From Pseudoalteromonas holothuriae (GTDB lineage: Bacteria; Pseudomonadota; Gammaproteobacteria; Enterobacterales; Alteromonadaceae): 64,000 nucleotides of DNA. This document shows, in pieces, positions 1-8,673 of the stretch. The stretch lies in contig NZ_CAMAPC010000005.1 of the NCBI RefSeq assembly GCF_945859825.1, forward strand, positions 1 to 64,000, written 5' to 3'. The notes beneath the pieces were generated by a model. The model saw only the letters and a list, made by a program, of their open reading frames with translations. It did not search any database and was not told the origin of the DNA. Positions within the stretch are counted from its first letter, which is position 1; every line of letters begins with the position of its first letter. The position numbers and the translations under genes were made by a program.

Positions 1-11
1 AGTATGTAGCA

Positions 12-78
12 TGAGAGTTACCTCTTATATGTTTTGATTTAAAGATTCGACACCTTTTATCAAAACGGGTAACTCTCA
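12..78. repeat. Nested inverted repeat inside the transposon
   Basis: An 11-bp perfect inverted repeat (TGAGAGTTACC at 12-22, its complement at 68-78) encloses a second 8-bp one (GTTTTGAT at 31-38, ATCAAAAC at 59-66). It lies just beyond the 3' end of the short tniQ gene. It could fold as a terminator-like or regulatory hairpin, but there is no T run after it on the minus strand. Function unknown. Confidence 0.5.
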
Positions 79-107
79 CTTTTTCAAGTTGATGTGTCAG
101 ATCTTGT

Positions 108-189
108 CTGAACTAATACAGATGATAACTAATTTAGCCTGAACTAATTCTATTAGTTGTATTATTTAAATTAGTTTATCTGAACTGAT
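108..189. repeat. Three helically phased direct repeats CTGAACTRAT
   Basis: CTGAACTAAT occurs at 108-117 and 139-148, and CTGAACTGAT at 180-189. The spacings of 31 and 41 bp are close to three and four helical turns. The last copy covers the stop codon of the short tniQ gene. Phased repeats of this sort often bind a regulator or transposase; which one cannot be told here. Confidence 0.45.
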
Positions 190-829
190 ACATTTTGTAT
201 TGATTATCATTTTCTAAGACTAGGTATTGTGCCCGATTCCAATCACCAATAAAAACTTGCTGTGCAACTTCCCATGAATTCCTTGAACAAAAACAACACT
301 TCCCTGATATAGCTGACAATACATCACGTAGAATATTCGAAGGTTTATTACAGCAATTAGTTCTACATTCAAATACATGAAATAGTTTGTCATTGTGTAT
401 AGTGCATACTACAGAACATTGCCAATCTAATTTAAACCAACTTACTCCTTTATTTTTTATTTGTTCAATAAAGCATTTTGGACAATACCTTAATTGAGTT
501 CGAGAATTAGGAATTTGGTGAGCATCTGGAATCTCTGATACTTTTGGTAATGCGGAACTATATAAGATGTAATTTCTAAGTTCACCTATATTATAATGTC
601 GTAAACCGTAATAGGTTGAGTGTTCAGTTAGTAACAACTCAAAAAAATTATTGGTCAACTCTTCAAAAGCAGAGCCCTGTCTTGCTACTAAACATGGTAA
701 TTTTCTAATAACACCAGAGGGGCTGATTAACCCTCTGAAATCGGATTTATCATTCAGTTGCCCTAAGCATAATAATGTTCTAATAAAGTAACTATGAATT
801 GATTCATTTTCAAAAACGTTTAACTTCAA
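176..829 (-). CDS. tniQ: Short TniQ-family protein, second target selector of the Tn7-like element
   Basis: A 217-residue protein with the TniQ N-terminal fold start and a zinc-binding cluster (CPKC near residue 114, then CxxH, then CC and CCFC further on). The zinc cluster sits at the same position as in the neighbouring full-length TnsD-like protein, so the two are paralogues. It lacks the long C-terminal targeting region of a TnsD and is also shorter than the roughly 390-residue TniQ of CRISPR-associated Tn7 elements. TniQ proteins link TnsC to a target DNA or to a guide complex. It follows tnsD after 112 nt on the same strand. The stop codon is genuine, so it is either a minimal TniQ or a truncated one. 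The family is clear; the job is not. Confidence 0.7.
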   Translation of the reverse strand: MKLNVFENESIHSYFIRTLLCLGQLNDKSDFRGLISPSGVIRKLPCLVARQGSAFEELTNNFFELLLTEHSTYYGLRHYNIGELRNYILYSSALPKVSEIPDAHQIPNSRTQLRYCPKCFIEQIKNKGVSWFKLDWQCSVVCTIHNDKLFHVFECRTNCCNKPSNILRDVLSAISGKCCFCSRNSWEVAQQVFIGDWNRAQYLVLENDNQYKMYQFR

Positions 830-941
830 TCTGCTTTCTATAATTCCGAGGACAATATTTTATTTAGCCATTCTATTTGATTATGCGCATCTGTAAATGC
901 ATACAAGAATAAATAAGAGTAATAGATAGCATTGAATCACG

Positions 942-2510
942 CTAATTCCTGAATGAACGATAAATCTCCATTGTAATTGGAAATTTGTGCTCTTCTCTTA
1001 TTAGCCAGCCAAGATCACCAACTGCTTTATCTAGCTGAGTACGAGATATTTTTCCTTTGAGGCTGAGCATGATAGCCCTCACTTTAGGGGCCAATTCAAT
1101 ATCCCTTTCTTCCCAGTTTATTTTTGAACGAACTTTTGGTTTTGTGGGGGAAGGCAACGTTGAGTTTAGCCAGTATCTTTCATGTGCATAAAGCCAATGA
1201 AAAGCAGCATAACAATGTTTTTTGATTTCTTGTTTAATGGCGGACGGATTATCTCTGATAGCTCTTAATATTGTAGCTTTGTACTTTCTCCTTTTTGATT
1301 GATATTTAAATTGTTTTCGCTTTTCAACTAAGCCTTCTTCAGACGAAATGATTTGCTCTACGCTTCCTGTCGATATTTGAAATTGTGTCGCCATAACTTT
1401 TCGATGGAATCCTTTGTATGCCATTTTTAGAACTGCACAGATGAGAGATTCAGTAATAACCTTAGGCTTTAGTTCAACTGAGATATTGTTTTTCATAGCT
1501 AACGCCTTTATGTAACACCTACTCTTTCCTGTAATACGGCTTACTTCGGCCAATGATTCTCTTTGTTTTAACAGGCGTATACATAAAGTAGAGCAATCTT
1601 CTTTATTTGTGACCGGCTTATCGTCATATGCTACCGGACGAGCCTCACTAGCGTTATTTGATCTGTATTCCATCCAAAATGAGACTAAAAGATACTTAAA
1701 AGGATGCTGAGATACATCGCCTGAAAGTAAATATGAGCAATACCGATAATCCGTTTCTGAATAAGGTAGTAAGCAAGGTGAAATATGTTCTAGCTTTTGC
1801 GCAAAGTGAAATAAGTCTGAACTGAGTTCCTTTCTTTTAAAGCGCTTATCTCCTGCCATGAAGTTATGCTTTTTCAGGTGTTCTATGATGGTGTTCTGAT
1901 CGAATATTTTATTAGTTCTTGATATTTTGTTTAATAAGCTCTCCGTAAATTTCGCAAATTCGCAGCTAAGATCTGAGCAAGGTTCTGATTCTTGTGCGTG
2001 TTTAGGCAATAGTAAGAATTTAACATGCGGTCTTTCGGGTAAGTCTTCATGAATTAGCCAAAATCCGTGCAAATGGCAGGCTTCTATTCCTGGAACTTGG
2101 TGCATACGGTGCCAATATGCAACACCATGCTTTTTTATATCTTCCCTTGCACAGTGCGGACAATATTTTAATGATAGCTCCTCCGATTCTTTAAAGGTTA
2201 CTAATTGGCATGCTCTGATAGCTGCATTGCCACTATTGGAAAGGAGGGTTTTGAATATTGGTTGAGACTGTTGAGGTAAAAAATATGAAAACAATCTACC
2301 TAACGTTTGTTCACGGTAGATTGTAGACACTGTATTACTTGATATCTGTGCCGCTTTAGTGATGCCTATAGTTAAATATGGGTGAATGCTTGCACGAGGT
2401 TTTTTTAATAAGGCTTTGAGATAATCTTCCCCATTCATACCTAGCATAGTCATATGCCGAACATAACGACTAAAAAGAGTTTCATCAGGTAATGAAGTGG
2501 GCAGTTGCAT
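942..2510 (-). CDS. tnsD: TnsD/TniQ-type target-site protein
   Basis: A 522-residue protein close to the 508 residues of Tn7 TnsD. It opens with the TniQ signature region (LPDETLFSRYVRH, residues 7-19) and has a zinc cluster near residue 115 (CPHC, followed by CHLHG). The C-terminal half is a long DNA-binding type region with predicted helix-turn-helix stretches. TnsD proteins recognise a fixed chromosomal attachment site and recruit TnsC and TnsAB there. The transposon end lies 3 nt from the yhiN stop codon, so this protein most likely reads the 3' end of yhiN. It follows tnsC after about 44 nt and is probably co-transcribed with it. Confidence 0.88.
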   Translation of the reverse strand: MQLPTSLPDETLFSRYVRHMTMLGMNGEDYLKALLKKPRASIHPYLTIGITKAAQISSNTVSTIYREQTLGRLFSYFLPQQSQPIFKTLLSNSGNAAIRACQLVTFKESEELSLKYCPHCAREDIKKHGVAYWHRMHQVPGIEACHLHGFWLIHEDLPERPHVKFLLLPKHAQESEPCSDLSCEFAKFTESLLNKISRTNKIFDQNTIIEHLKKHNFMAGDKRFKRKELSSDLFHFAQKLEHISPCLLPYSETDYRYCSYLLSGDVSQHPFKYLLVSFWMEYRSNNASEARPVAYDDKPVTNKEDCSTLCIRLLKQRESLAEVSRITGKSRCYIKALAMKNNISVELKPKVITESLICAVLKMAYKGFHRKVMATQFQISTGSVEQIISSEEGLVEKRKQFKYQSKRRKYKATILRAIRDNPSAIKQEIKKHCYAAFHWLYAHERYWLNSTLPSPTKPKVRSKINWEERDIELAPKVRAIMLSLKGKISRTQLDKAVGDLGWLIREEHKFPITMEIYRSFRN

Positions 2511-2554
2511 TTACTTATCGATAGTTAACCATCCTGCCTATATTTTAGACCACT

Positions 2555-3985
2555 CTAATTAAACTGCTCTAGAGGGTCATCACATAATATATTTTTATCT
2601 TTAAAGTACAGGATAGGGTCACTTTCATCGAGTGCTCTTCTTAATAGATCAGGATCGGTTATACGATCAGGAATATCGATGGCACTTTGAAGCTCTCTCA
2701 GTTGAATTTCGAATTCTGGATGTTGTGGACGAGTAATATCGCCAATCACTTTTTTGCTACTTGTGGTCTTTTTATTCTCATGTAGTGAAGTGACTTTAGT
2801 AGTCGTTTTATTTCTTCTAGGGAGCGCATTCTTTTCACGTAATTGTCTAACTTCGTCAGTTTTTGATGATAACCCACAAGCAGAAACATGAGCCTGTTCA
2901 AGAACTGCCATTGTTATTCTTTCATCACCAGAGCCAATTACTAGCTTTTGCGCATCACGATAAATTCTATGAGCCATATCCAGATTGCCAACAGATAACT
3001 CGAATAACTTATCATTTAGTTCTTCAGTTAATTCGGTAGTTATATTTGTCCAATGTAAGTCCCATAACTCGTGAACGAAACAATCCCATCCAGCACTGTC
3101 ACGAGTTAATGGTTCCATTGTAAAGTATCCGCCACTTTCAGCTCTTCTAGCTGCCTTCAAGGTCTTAGCTAATGTTCCATCAAATGGAGGGTTAGCACAA
3201 AAAAAGAGTGGAACTCCCAATTTATTCACTAAGCTATGCAAAAAGTTAAGTAGATTGTTTTCACCACCTGTTCTTTTAAATTGAAGTCGCTGCATCTCAT
3301 CTATAACAAGAATTCCAAGAAAGTTAACTTTTATTTTCTGTTCAATTTGTCGAATTATTTTGCCAATTGTAGAAGCTGGCTTAGTAAATTCATTTCCAAT
3401 AGCTAAATCAAGAGCACCCAAGATTTCTTCGCACAAATCTCTTACACTGGAATTGTGGGGGCAATCTACTTTTAACCAAACAATTTGGTTTCTATGCTCC
3501 ATCACTGTTCCTTGGTACTCATCATGTTCGATGACATTTGGAAAATAATTGAGCACCTGCTCAAGTAAACTTGATTTTCCTACACCACTTTCACCGATGA
3601 GCGTAATACTGTCTCCTTTAGGCTCGAAGTATCCTGTATGTGGCTCTATATCAGGCCTTTCGTCAACAGGGTAATGTAATAATTGTGCTGTAGTAGGGCT
3701 TAATGGGTTCTTAGCTGAATAACCTGTTTTTAATGCAAACTCGATAGCTCTAAAACATTCATAATAAAGGGGGAGTGGTTGACGTAAAGTTTTAAGTCGT
3801 AGCGTGTATTCCTCTCTAACTAATGGGTCTGGATGCTGCCTTATATCTTCATCTAATTCAGGGTAATGGCTAAAAGCGTCCATCACCACATCTTCTGTAG
3901 TTTTAGGTCGAAGAGCTTCAATGAATGGGTTGCCTTGGTGCTCTGGTAATATAGCTTTGTTATATTTCGCTTTTTCTTTACGCAT
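2555..3985 (-). CDS. tnsC: TnsC-type AAA+ regulator of transposition
   Basis: A 476-residue ATPase. The Walker A loop GESGVGKSS lies near residue 130 and the Walker B VIDEMQ near residue 225, followed by the sensor regions of the AAA+ fold. TnsC bridges the target selector (TnsD or TniQ) and the TnsAB transposase, and its ATP state controls target immunity and activation. The gene lies 11 nt downstream of tnsB and 44 nt upstream of tnsD, the standard tnsABCD order. The basic, Thr/Lys-rich C-terminal tail after about residue 385 may carry the contacts to TnsA or TnsD, as is known for Tn7. Confidence 0.9.
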   Translation of the reverse strand: MRKEKAKYNKAILPEHQGNPFIEALRPKTTEDVVMDAFSHYPELDEDIRQHPDPLVREEYTLRLKTLRQPLPLYYECFRAIEFALKTGYSAKNPLSPTTAQLLHYPVDERPDIEPHTGYFEPKGDSITLIGESGVGKSSLLEQVLNYFPNVIEHDEYQGTVMEHRNQIVWLKVDCPHNSSVRDLCEEILGALDLAIGNEFTKPASTIGKIIRQIEQKIKVNFLGILVIDEMQRLQFKRTGGENNLLNFLHSLVNKLGVPLFFCANPPFDGTLAKTLKAARRAESGGYFTMEPLTRDSAGWDCFVHELWDLHWTNITTELTEELNDKLFELSVGNLDMAHRIYRDAQKLVIGSGDERITMAVLEQAHVSACGLSSKTDEVRQLREKNALPRRNKTTTKVTSLHENKKTTSSKKVIGDITRPQHPEFEIQLRELQSAIDIPDRITDPDLLRRALDESDPILYFKDKNILCDDPLEQFN

Positions 3986-3996
3986 TGTTGAACACC

Positions 3997-6114
3997 TTAT
4001 CGTGGCCGTCTACGAGGTAAATATGTAACCTTGCTAGGACTACTATTTGTATTGGATCTAGATTTATCTTGATGAGCTGGTTCTGAGTTTTTTTCTACTT
4101 TGTTCGCAGTTGCCTCAATTTCAGCCTTACGATGTTCCCTAGTATTTTTCATTTTTTCAGTCGCAGATAGCTCGTCTTTCTTTGCTCTAGACTTTGCTTT
4201 TTTCTCTATATTAACCCTTGCCTCCTTGTTATCGATAGATTCAACAGTAATTGGACTTTTTTCATTGCTCTCATCGATCCAATCCATAACGAATTCTGAT
4301 TCTTGCATGGGCCTATCTTTAAGCATATTACTCTTTGGAAGTAGGTTACACTTAGTAAAATCTTCGTTTTTATCAAACCGTACATAAATATAATTAGTTG
4401 TATTTTCATTGATACGCGCATCTAGTTGCCATCTTCCGTTCGTTCTAGCTTCTGAAGCGAGACTATCACGTATCACTCGCTCACAAGAGTAATACATACC
4501 GTTATATTCAATACCATCACGAGTCATGCTTGCCTTAGCTGGAGGGTATAATCGACTAATTACATCACTGCTATCAGCAAGTTTTAAAGCATGTTTATGC
4601 TCAGCAACGTGTACTTTCCAAAAGTTTAATGGGGTAGGAGAAAGATTTTTTTCTATTAGCAGGGGGCCAGTTGTTGCCAAACTCTTATAAATAGAACGAT
4701 TGAGTTCCAACACAGCTTCAATTAAAAGAGTGGTAAATTCTTTTAAAGTATATGTTGCATCTTTTTTAGGGTTTCTATCGCCACGAACAACTTTACCGCC
4801 TCGTGTTGTGCCTAATAAGTCATGAATAACCTCATTATTTAATAGCCCAAACCTGCGCTCAACCATTGCTTTAAAATCTGGTCGATAAGGTGGCGACAAT
4901 TGAAGTTCAGTTAAAGGTACAACTAGTTTTTGAGGTTCTAACCCTATCATTTCTCCATTATCACACATCAGTCTTAATGAAATATGCGCTGGTGGCCAAT
5001 CGGAGTCTTGAATATCAATATCGAACTCTTTGCAATATGATGATTTGGGTAAAAATGCATTGGCAAGAGCCTGCCTAGCCGCTCTCCATGAGGCGTGATA
5101 AAGCGATACATTTAATCCAACTATCATCGCACTAGCTCTATCGACTAAAGTGTATATTGTCGGTCTTCCCAATACATATTGTTTACCAAAACTAGAAACT
5201 ATGTGTACATCAGCCACTGTTGCATCAATTTCATAACAACTACCCGGTACTGGCCACTTATCTTTGGCACTACCCAGTAATCCTCTTTTATTTAATAAAT
5301 AATCTCGCTCATTGGTAGATTTTTTAGTTATTTCATCTTTAGAGAATAGTTTGTTTTTCCATGATCTAATTTGTTTATAACTAGGTACATAAGGCGATTC
5401 ATTCAAAGCCTCAGCTCTTTTAACTTCATCGGAGTAGTAAGTTCGAAGTAACTCTTTTCGTGTCTCGACTAAGTTTTTTCCGTGTGGTTTTAAATGATGT
5501 TTTTTTAATGCCTTACGGATATTTTCTTTATCTGAATCAGTAACTATAAAGGTTTTAGACCTTTTAATTGCTAGGGTTCTAGTAGTTTTTCCAGCTCCAG
5601 ATGGTTGGTTCGTTATTTGTCGCTGTTTACCTGCACCACCACTATTTTGATATGCTGGTAGTAGAGCATTCTTATCCTGGCCATTGCGCCAGTATGTGTT
5701 TAATAGCCTTGCAATGGTTTTTCTATCTTTTCCTTTTTCTCTTGCAAAGTTAGCAAGTGTAGGCACTCTGCTTTTAGTGGCATAATCAAATAAAAAGCCG
5801 TTATTGTTTACGATCCCTTCTATTAACTGATAGTTCTCATCTCTGATCGATAGGTGATTTTTGTCGATTTCTTCTTCGTTACAAAGCATGTGTGGTGGCA
5901 ACGAAAATTGACTCTCTTTTATCAAATTTCGTTTTATACCTTTATTGAACCTATCAAGGTTTATAGCTATCGGTCTGCTTAAGCCTTCTTCCTTGCCTAA
6001 ATTGAAGATAATAAAGCAGGATATCTCTTCATAAATCTTAAGTACGCGGTATAAGCCATCTGAAATACCTTCAGTATCTTGAATATCCCATGTACTGTTA
6101 TTAACAATTTCCAT
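3997..6114 (-). CDS. tnsB: TnsB-type DDE transposase
   Basis: TnsB binds the transposon ends and makes the 3'-end cuts and strand transfer. The retroviral-integrase-like core shows the three acidic residues: Asp in YEIDATVAD (about residue 290), Asp in MCDNGEM (about 386) and Glu in MVERRFG (about 418). The length of 705 residues matches Tn7 TnsB (702). An upstream TTG at 6135 is possible, but the ATG at 6114 is preceded by AGAGG at proper spacing and overlaps the tnsA stop by 14 nt, so it is the chosen start. The Lys/Glu-rich C-terminal tail resembles the region by which TnsB contacts TnsC. Transcription is with tnsA. Confidence 0.92.
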   Translation of the reverse strand: MEIVNNSTWDIQDTEGISDGLYRVLKIYEEISCFIIFNLGKEEGLSRPIAINLDRFNKGIKRNLIKESQFSLPPHMLCNEEEIDKNHLSIRDENYQLIEGIVNNNGFLFDYATKSRVPTLANFAREKGKDRKTIARLLNTYWRNGQDKNALLPAYQNSGGAGKQRQITNQPSGAGKTTRTLAIKRSKTFIVTDSDKENIRKALKKHHLKPHGKNLVETRKELLRTYYSDEVKRAEALNESPYVPSYKQIRSWKNKLFSKDEITKKSTNERDYLLNKRGLLGSAKDKWPVPGSCYEIDATVADVHIVSSFGKQYVLGRPTIYTLVDRASAMIVGLNVSLYHASWRAARQALANAFLPKSSYCKEFDIDIQDSDWPPAHISLRLMCDNGEMIGLEPQKLVVPLTELQLSPPYRPDFKAMVERRFGLLNNEVIHDLLGTTRGGKVVRGDRNPKKDATYTLKEFTTLLIEAVLELNRSIYKSLATTGPLLIEKNLSPTPLNFWKVHVAEHKHALKLADSSDVISRLYPPAKASMTRDGIEYNGMYYSCERVIRDSLASEARTNGRWQLDARINENTTNYIYVRFDKNEDFTKCNLLPKSNMLKDRPMQESEFVMDWIDESNEKSPITVESIDNKEARVNIEKKAKSRAKKDELSATEKMKNTREHRKAEIEATANKVEKNSEPAHQDKSRSNTNSSPSKVTYLPRRRPR

Positions 6115-6925
6115 TGACCAAACCCTCTTGGACAATATTAATTCTTAATATATTTATGAGATCCGCATTTTCTAATGGGTAAGAGAGGTCAACTTCAATT
6201 TTCTTTTTCGCTATAAGACACCTTAATACGCCAAGAGCAGCATCATGTGGTAAGTCCATTTTATTGATAAAAATATTGCAAACATCTTTGATAAAATGCT
6301 CTCCAGATGCAAGAAGTGTAGAAGCGAAGTCCAATTCATTTTCAGTAAAAATATTCTTATCTGACCTTAATGGATGTGTCGCCCAATTAATATTGCTACT
6401 TTGGATCCTAGTCACTTCAGAACCAACAAAGTATGAGAACTTTATCCCAAGTAACTCCCACCATACTCGCTCAATTTCTAATTTTTCCAGTACTCTTTGG
6501 TCATCAGACTCATCTTCTGGTTTTACAGAAATAGCTTCAAAAACTATGTCACCATTTATTATCCTGGTGAGGAGAAAGTCTGTCGTGATAACTATTGGTA
6601 CATCTGTTTCTGGGTGGGTAGGGTGATCAATACCTAGAGCTTTAGCTATTTGGATAGATAAATTTATAGGGAATAGTGGAAATTGTTCTCTAATATCAAT
6701 TACAGAATCACAATTTTCTGCAAGATAGAAAAACTCTGTCTCTATAGAAGATAGCATATGGTGAGTTCGCCCCGTTTTAAGGCCTAAAACTTGAGAGCGT
6801 ACACCTCGTGATTTTACATCCTGAACTCGTAACCAAGGCTTATAAAATTCGCCTTCGCCAATTCCATATTTGTTTTTTAAGGACCTTTTGAAGTCATCAA
6901 ATGTTTTGAGCTTTCTTCTTGCCAT
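6101..6925 (-). CDS. tnsA: TnsA-type restriction-like endonuclease subunit
   Basis: TnsA makes the 5'-strand cuts that, together with TnsB, allow cut-and-paste movement. At 274 residues it equals Tn7 TnsA (273). Candidate catalytic residues are the Glu in IETEFF (62 or 64), Asp116 in TTDFLL and Lys135 in ISVK. Tn7 has a Q-x-K pair where this protein has S-x-K, a conservative oddity that should not abolish metal binding. It is the first gene of the operon, next to the transposon end, and carries a palindromic sequence upstream that may be its operator. Its presence argues for cut-and-paste rather than copy-type transposition. Confidence 0.9.
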   Translation of the reverse strand: MARRKLKTFDDFKRSLKNKYGIGEGEFYKPWLRVQDVKSRGVRSQVLGLKTGRTHHMLSSIETEFFYLAENCDSVIDIREQFPLFPINLSIQIAKALGIDHPTHPETDVPIVITTDFLLTRIINGDIVFEAISVKPEDESDDQRVLEKLEIERVWWELLGIKFSYFVGSEVTRIQSSNINWATHPLRSDKNIFTENELDFASTLLASGEHFIKDVCNIFINKMDLPHDAALGVLRCLIAKKKIEVDLSYPLENADLINILRINIVQEGLVNGNC

Positions 6926-6940
6926 AAACTATGTCCATAA

Positions 6941-6979
6941 GATAATCACTGCTAAGTATCATAGTAGTGATTATCACTA
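6941..6979. promoter_or_regulatory. Palindromic operator candidate upstream of tnsA
   Basis: GATAATCACT (6941-6950) is inverted as AGTGATTATC (6966-6975), and the second arm overlaps a further 15-bp palindrome, TAGTGATTATCACTA (6965-6979). The three half-sites lie between the tnsA start and the TnsB-site-like repeats. They probably control tnsA transcription; the binding protein is unknown. Confidence 0.5.
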
Positions 6980-7057
6980 CGGGCAAACTTTAAGGAAAAT
7001 TTTATCGCTTACGGGCAATCTTTAGTGGCTATGGGCAATCTTTATTGTCATTACACA
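6979..7057. mobile_element. tnsA-proximal end of the Tn7-like transposon
   Basis: Three similar repeats, AYGGGCAAWCTTTA, lie at 6979-6992, 7011-7024 and 7031-7044, as expected for TnsB binding sites. The last base is 7057. Read inward, the end is the octamer TGTGTAAT and then GACAATAAAG, the same layout as the Tn7 end (terminal TGT octamer followed by a site starting GACAA). The probable 5-bp target duplication is ACACT at 7058-7062. The other end is outside the window, so the duplication could not be confirmed. Confidence 0.85.
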
Positions 7058-7060
7058 ACA

Positions 7061-8248
7061 CTAAACCTCTTGCCCCGCAGCAAAGCCGCAGCTCCATGCG
7101 TATTGGAAGTTATACCCGCCTAGCCAACCAGTAACATCGGTAACTTCACCGATAAAATATAGGCCTTTTTGATTTTTGGCTTCAAAGGTTTTTGAGCTGA
7201 GTTCGTCAGTATCAACGCCGCCTAGGGTTACTTCTGCGGTGCGATAGCCTTCTGTGCCGTTGGGTTTGATTTGCCACTGGTGTAGGTAGTTGGCAATGGC
7301 GTCTATTTCACTGTGGGTGAGCTGGTTTAGGGCTTTATCTGGAATAGCTTGCTCCGTAATCAATACCTCGATAAAACGCTTGGGTAAAATAGTCCCTAAG
7401 GCGTTTTTAAGCGATTTACTACCGTTGTCGCTGCGCCATTGGTGAAGGGTGTCATTTAGATTTTGCTCTGGTAATAAATTAATGGTCACAACCTGCCCTG
7501 CGCGCCAGAATGATGATATTTGTAAAATTGCTGGGCCCGAGAGGCCTCTGTGAGTAAACAAAATGTTTTCTTTAAATTCAGTGCCACACTCACTACTTAC
7601 TTCACATAGAACACTCACCCCAGATAAACCATCAAAGCGTATTTTGTCATGTTCATGCAGGGTAAATGGCACTAATGCAGCCATAGTTGGTAATAATTTT
7701 AATCCAAATTGCTCGGCAATTTTGTAACCAATTGGGGTTGCGCCAAGCTTAGGCATAGTCAGGCCACCAGCAGCAACCACGAGCGACTCGCACTCAAAGA
7801 TTTGCTCTGAAGTAGTGACAATATATCCTCCCTGCTCTTTGGCTTGTACGTTACTTACTTCGTTGCGTAAAAATAACTGTACACCTGCCCAGTCACACTC
7901 TGTTGTAAGTATATCAACAATATCTTGTGCGCTGTTATCACAAAATAGCTGTCCCAAAGTTTTGTGATGATAAGCCAAACCATGACGATCGACTAGTTCA
8001 ATAAAGTCGTGCTGGGTATAACGACTTAAACATGACTTTACAAAGTGTGGATTACCACACAAATAATTACTCGGTGAGGCACCTTCATTAGTAAAATTGC
8101 AGCGTCCACCGCCACTTATCAAAATTTTTCGGCCTGGTTTTTTACCCATATCAAGCACAGCGACCGAGCGCCCTCGGTACCCTGCTTGCGCCGCACACAT
8201 TAGCCCTGCGGCACCCGCACCAATAATTACTACATCAAACTGTGACAT
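7061..8248 (-). CDS. yhiN: HI0933/YhiN-family FAD-dependent oxidoreductase
   Basis: A 395-residue flavoprotein of the HI0933 (BaiN/YhiN) family. The N-terminal dinucleotide-binding motif IGAGAAG lies at residues 9-15, followed by the family signature KILISGGGRCNFTN near residue 41. The C-terminal GGYNFQYAWSCGFAAG closes the FAD site. The physiological substrate of the family is not firmly established. The Tn7-like element ends 3 nt past its stop codon, leaving the gene intact, as expected when a transposon uses a conserved gene end as attachment site. In E. coli yhiN lies in the same neighbourhood as rsmJ, prlC and gor, all found at the far end of this window. Confidence 0.9.
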   Translation of the reverse strand: MSQFDVVIIGAGAAGLMCAAQAGYRGRSVAVLDMGKKPGRKILISGGGRCNFTNEGASPSNYLCGNPHFVKSCLSRYTQHDFIELVDRHGLAYHHKTLGQLFCDNSAQDIVDILTTECDWAGVQLFLRNEVSNVQAKEQGGYIVTTSEQIFECESLVVAAGGLTMPKLGATPIGYKIAEQFGLKLLPTMAALVPFTLHEHDKIRFDGLSGVSVLCEVSSECGTEFKENILFTHRGLSGPAILQISSFWRAGQVVTINLLPEQNLNDTLHQWRSDNGSKSLKNALGTILPKRFIEVLITEQAIPDKALNQLTHSEIDAIANYLHQWQIKPNGTEGYRTAEVTLGGVDTDELSSKTFEAKNQKGLYFIGEVTDVTGWLGGYNFQYAWSCGFAAGQEV

Positions 8249-8673
8249 GTATTACTCACCCAACCATCATATATGTGCATTATACCTAGATTATTTATCA
8301 AGTAAGAACAACTCTTTATACCAAGCTCTTACCACACCTTTAACGAACAAAAAATAAACACATAAAATAGTTATAACGCAAACCATAATTGAACATTTTT
8401 TTACCAAAATAGTAAAAACACAGTTACATTTACATTTATTTACATAACAAACCAATATTTCACCCCCATGTAAAAATGTAGAGCAAAAGCTTATAAAACA
8501 AACGGTTACTGTAATTTAATTGTCATATAGACATCCGCTTATAACCAATTTACCAATGTAAATAACAAAACAGTTCTTTTAAAAAGTTAACCATAACTTT
8601 ACGTTCTGTAACGTTCCCCTTGCACTTACGCAGAGGAAATTTAATAAAACAACAACATGTTAGGGAATCTCAA
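8249..8673. other. Divergent intergenic region between yhiN and the protease
   Basis: About 425 nt of AT-rich sequence between two divergent genes, so it must hold both promoters. Runs of the kind TTTACATTTACATTTATTTACA occur around 8420-8450. No clear operator, RNA gene or additional reading frame was recognised. Confidence 0.4.

Noticed and set aside
3360..3548. Reading frame on the plus strand inside tnsC
   Set aside because: It is a shadow of the well-supported tnsC frame and has no ribosome site.
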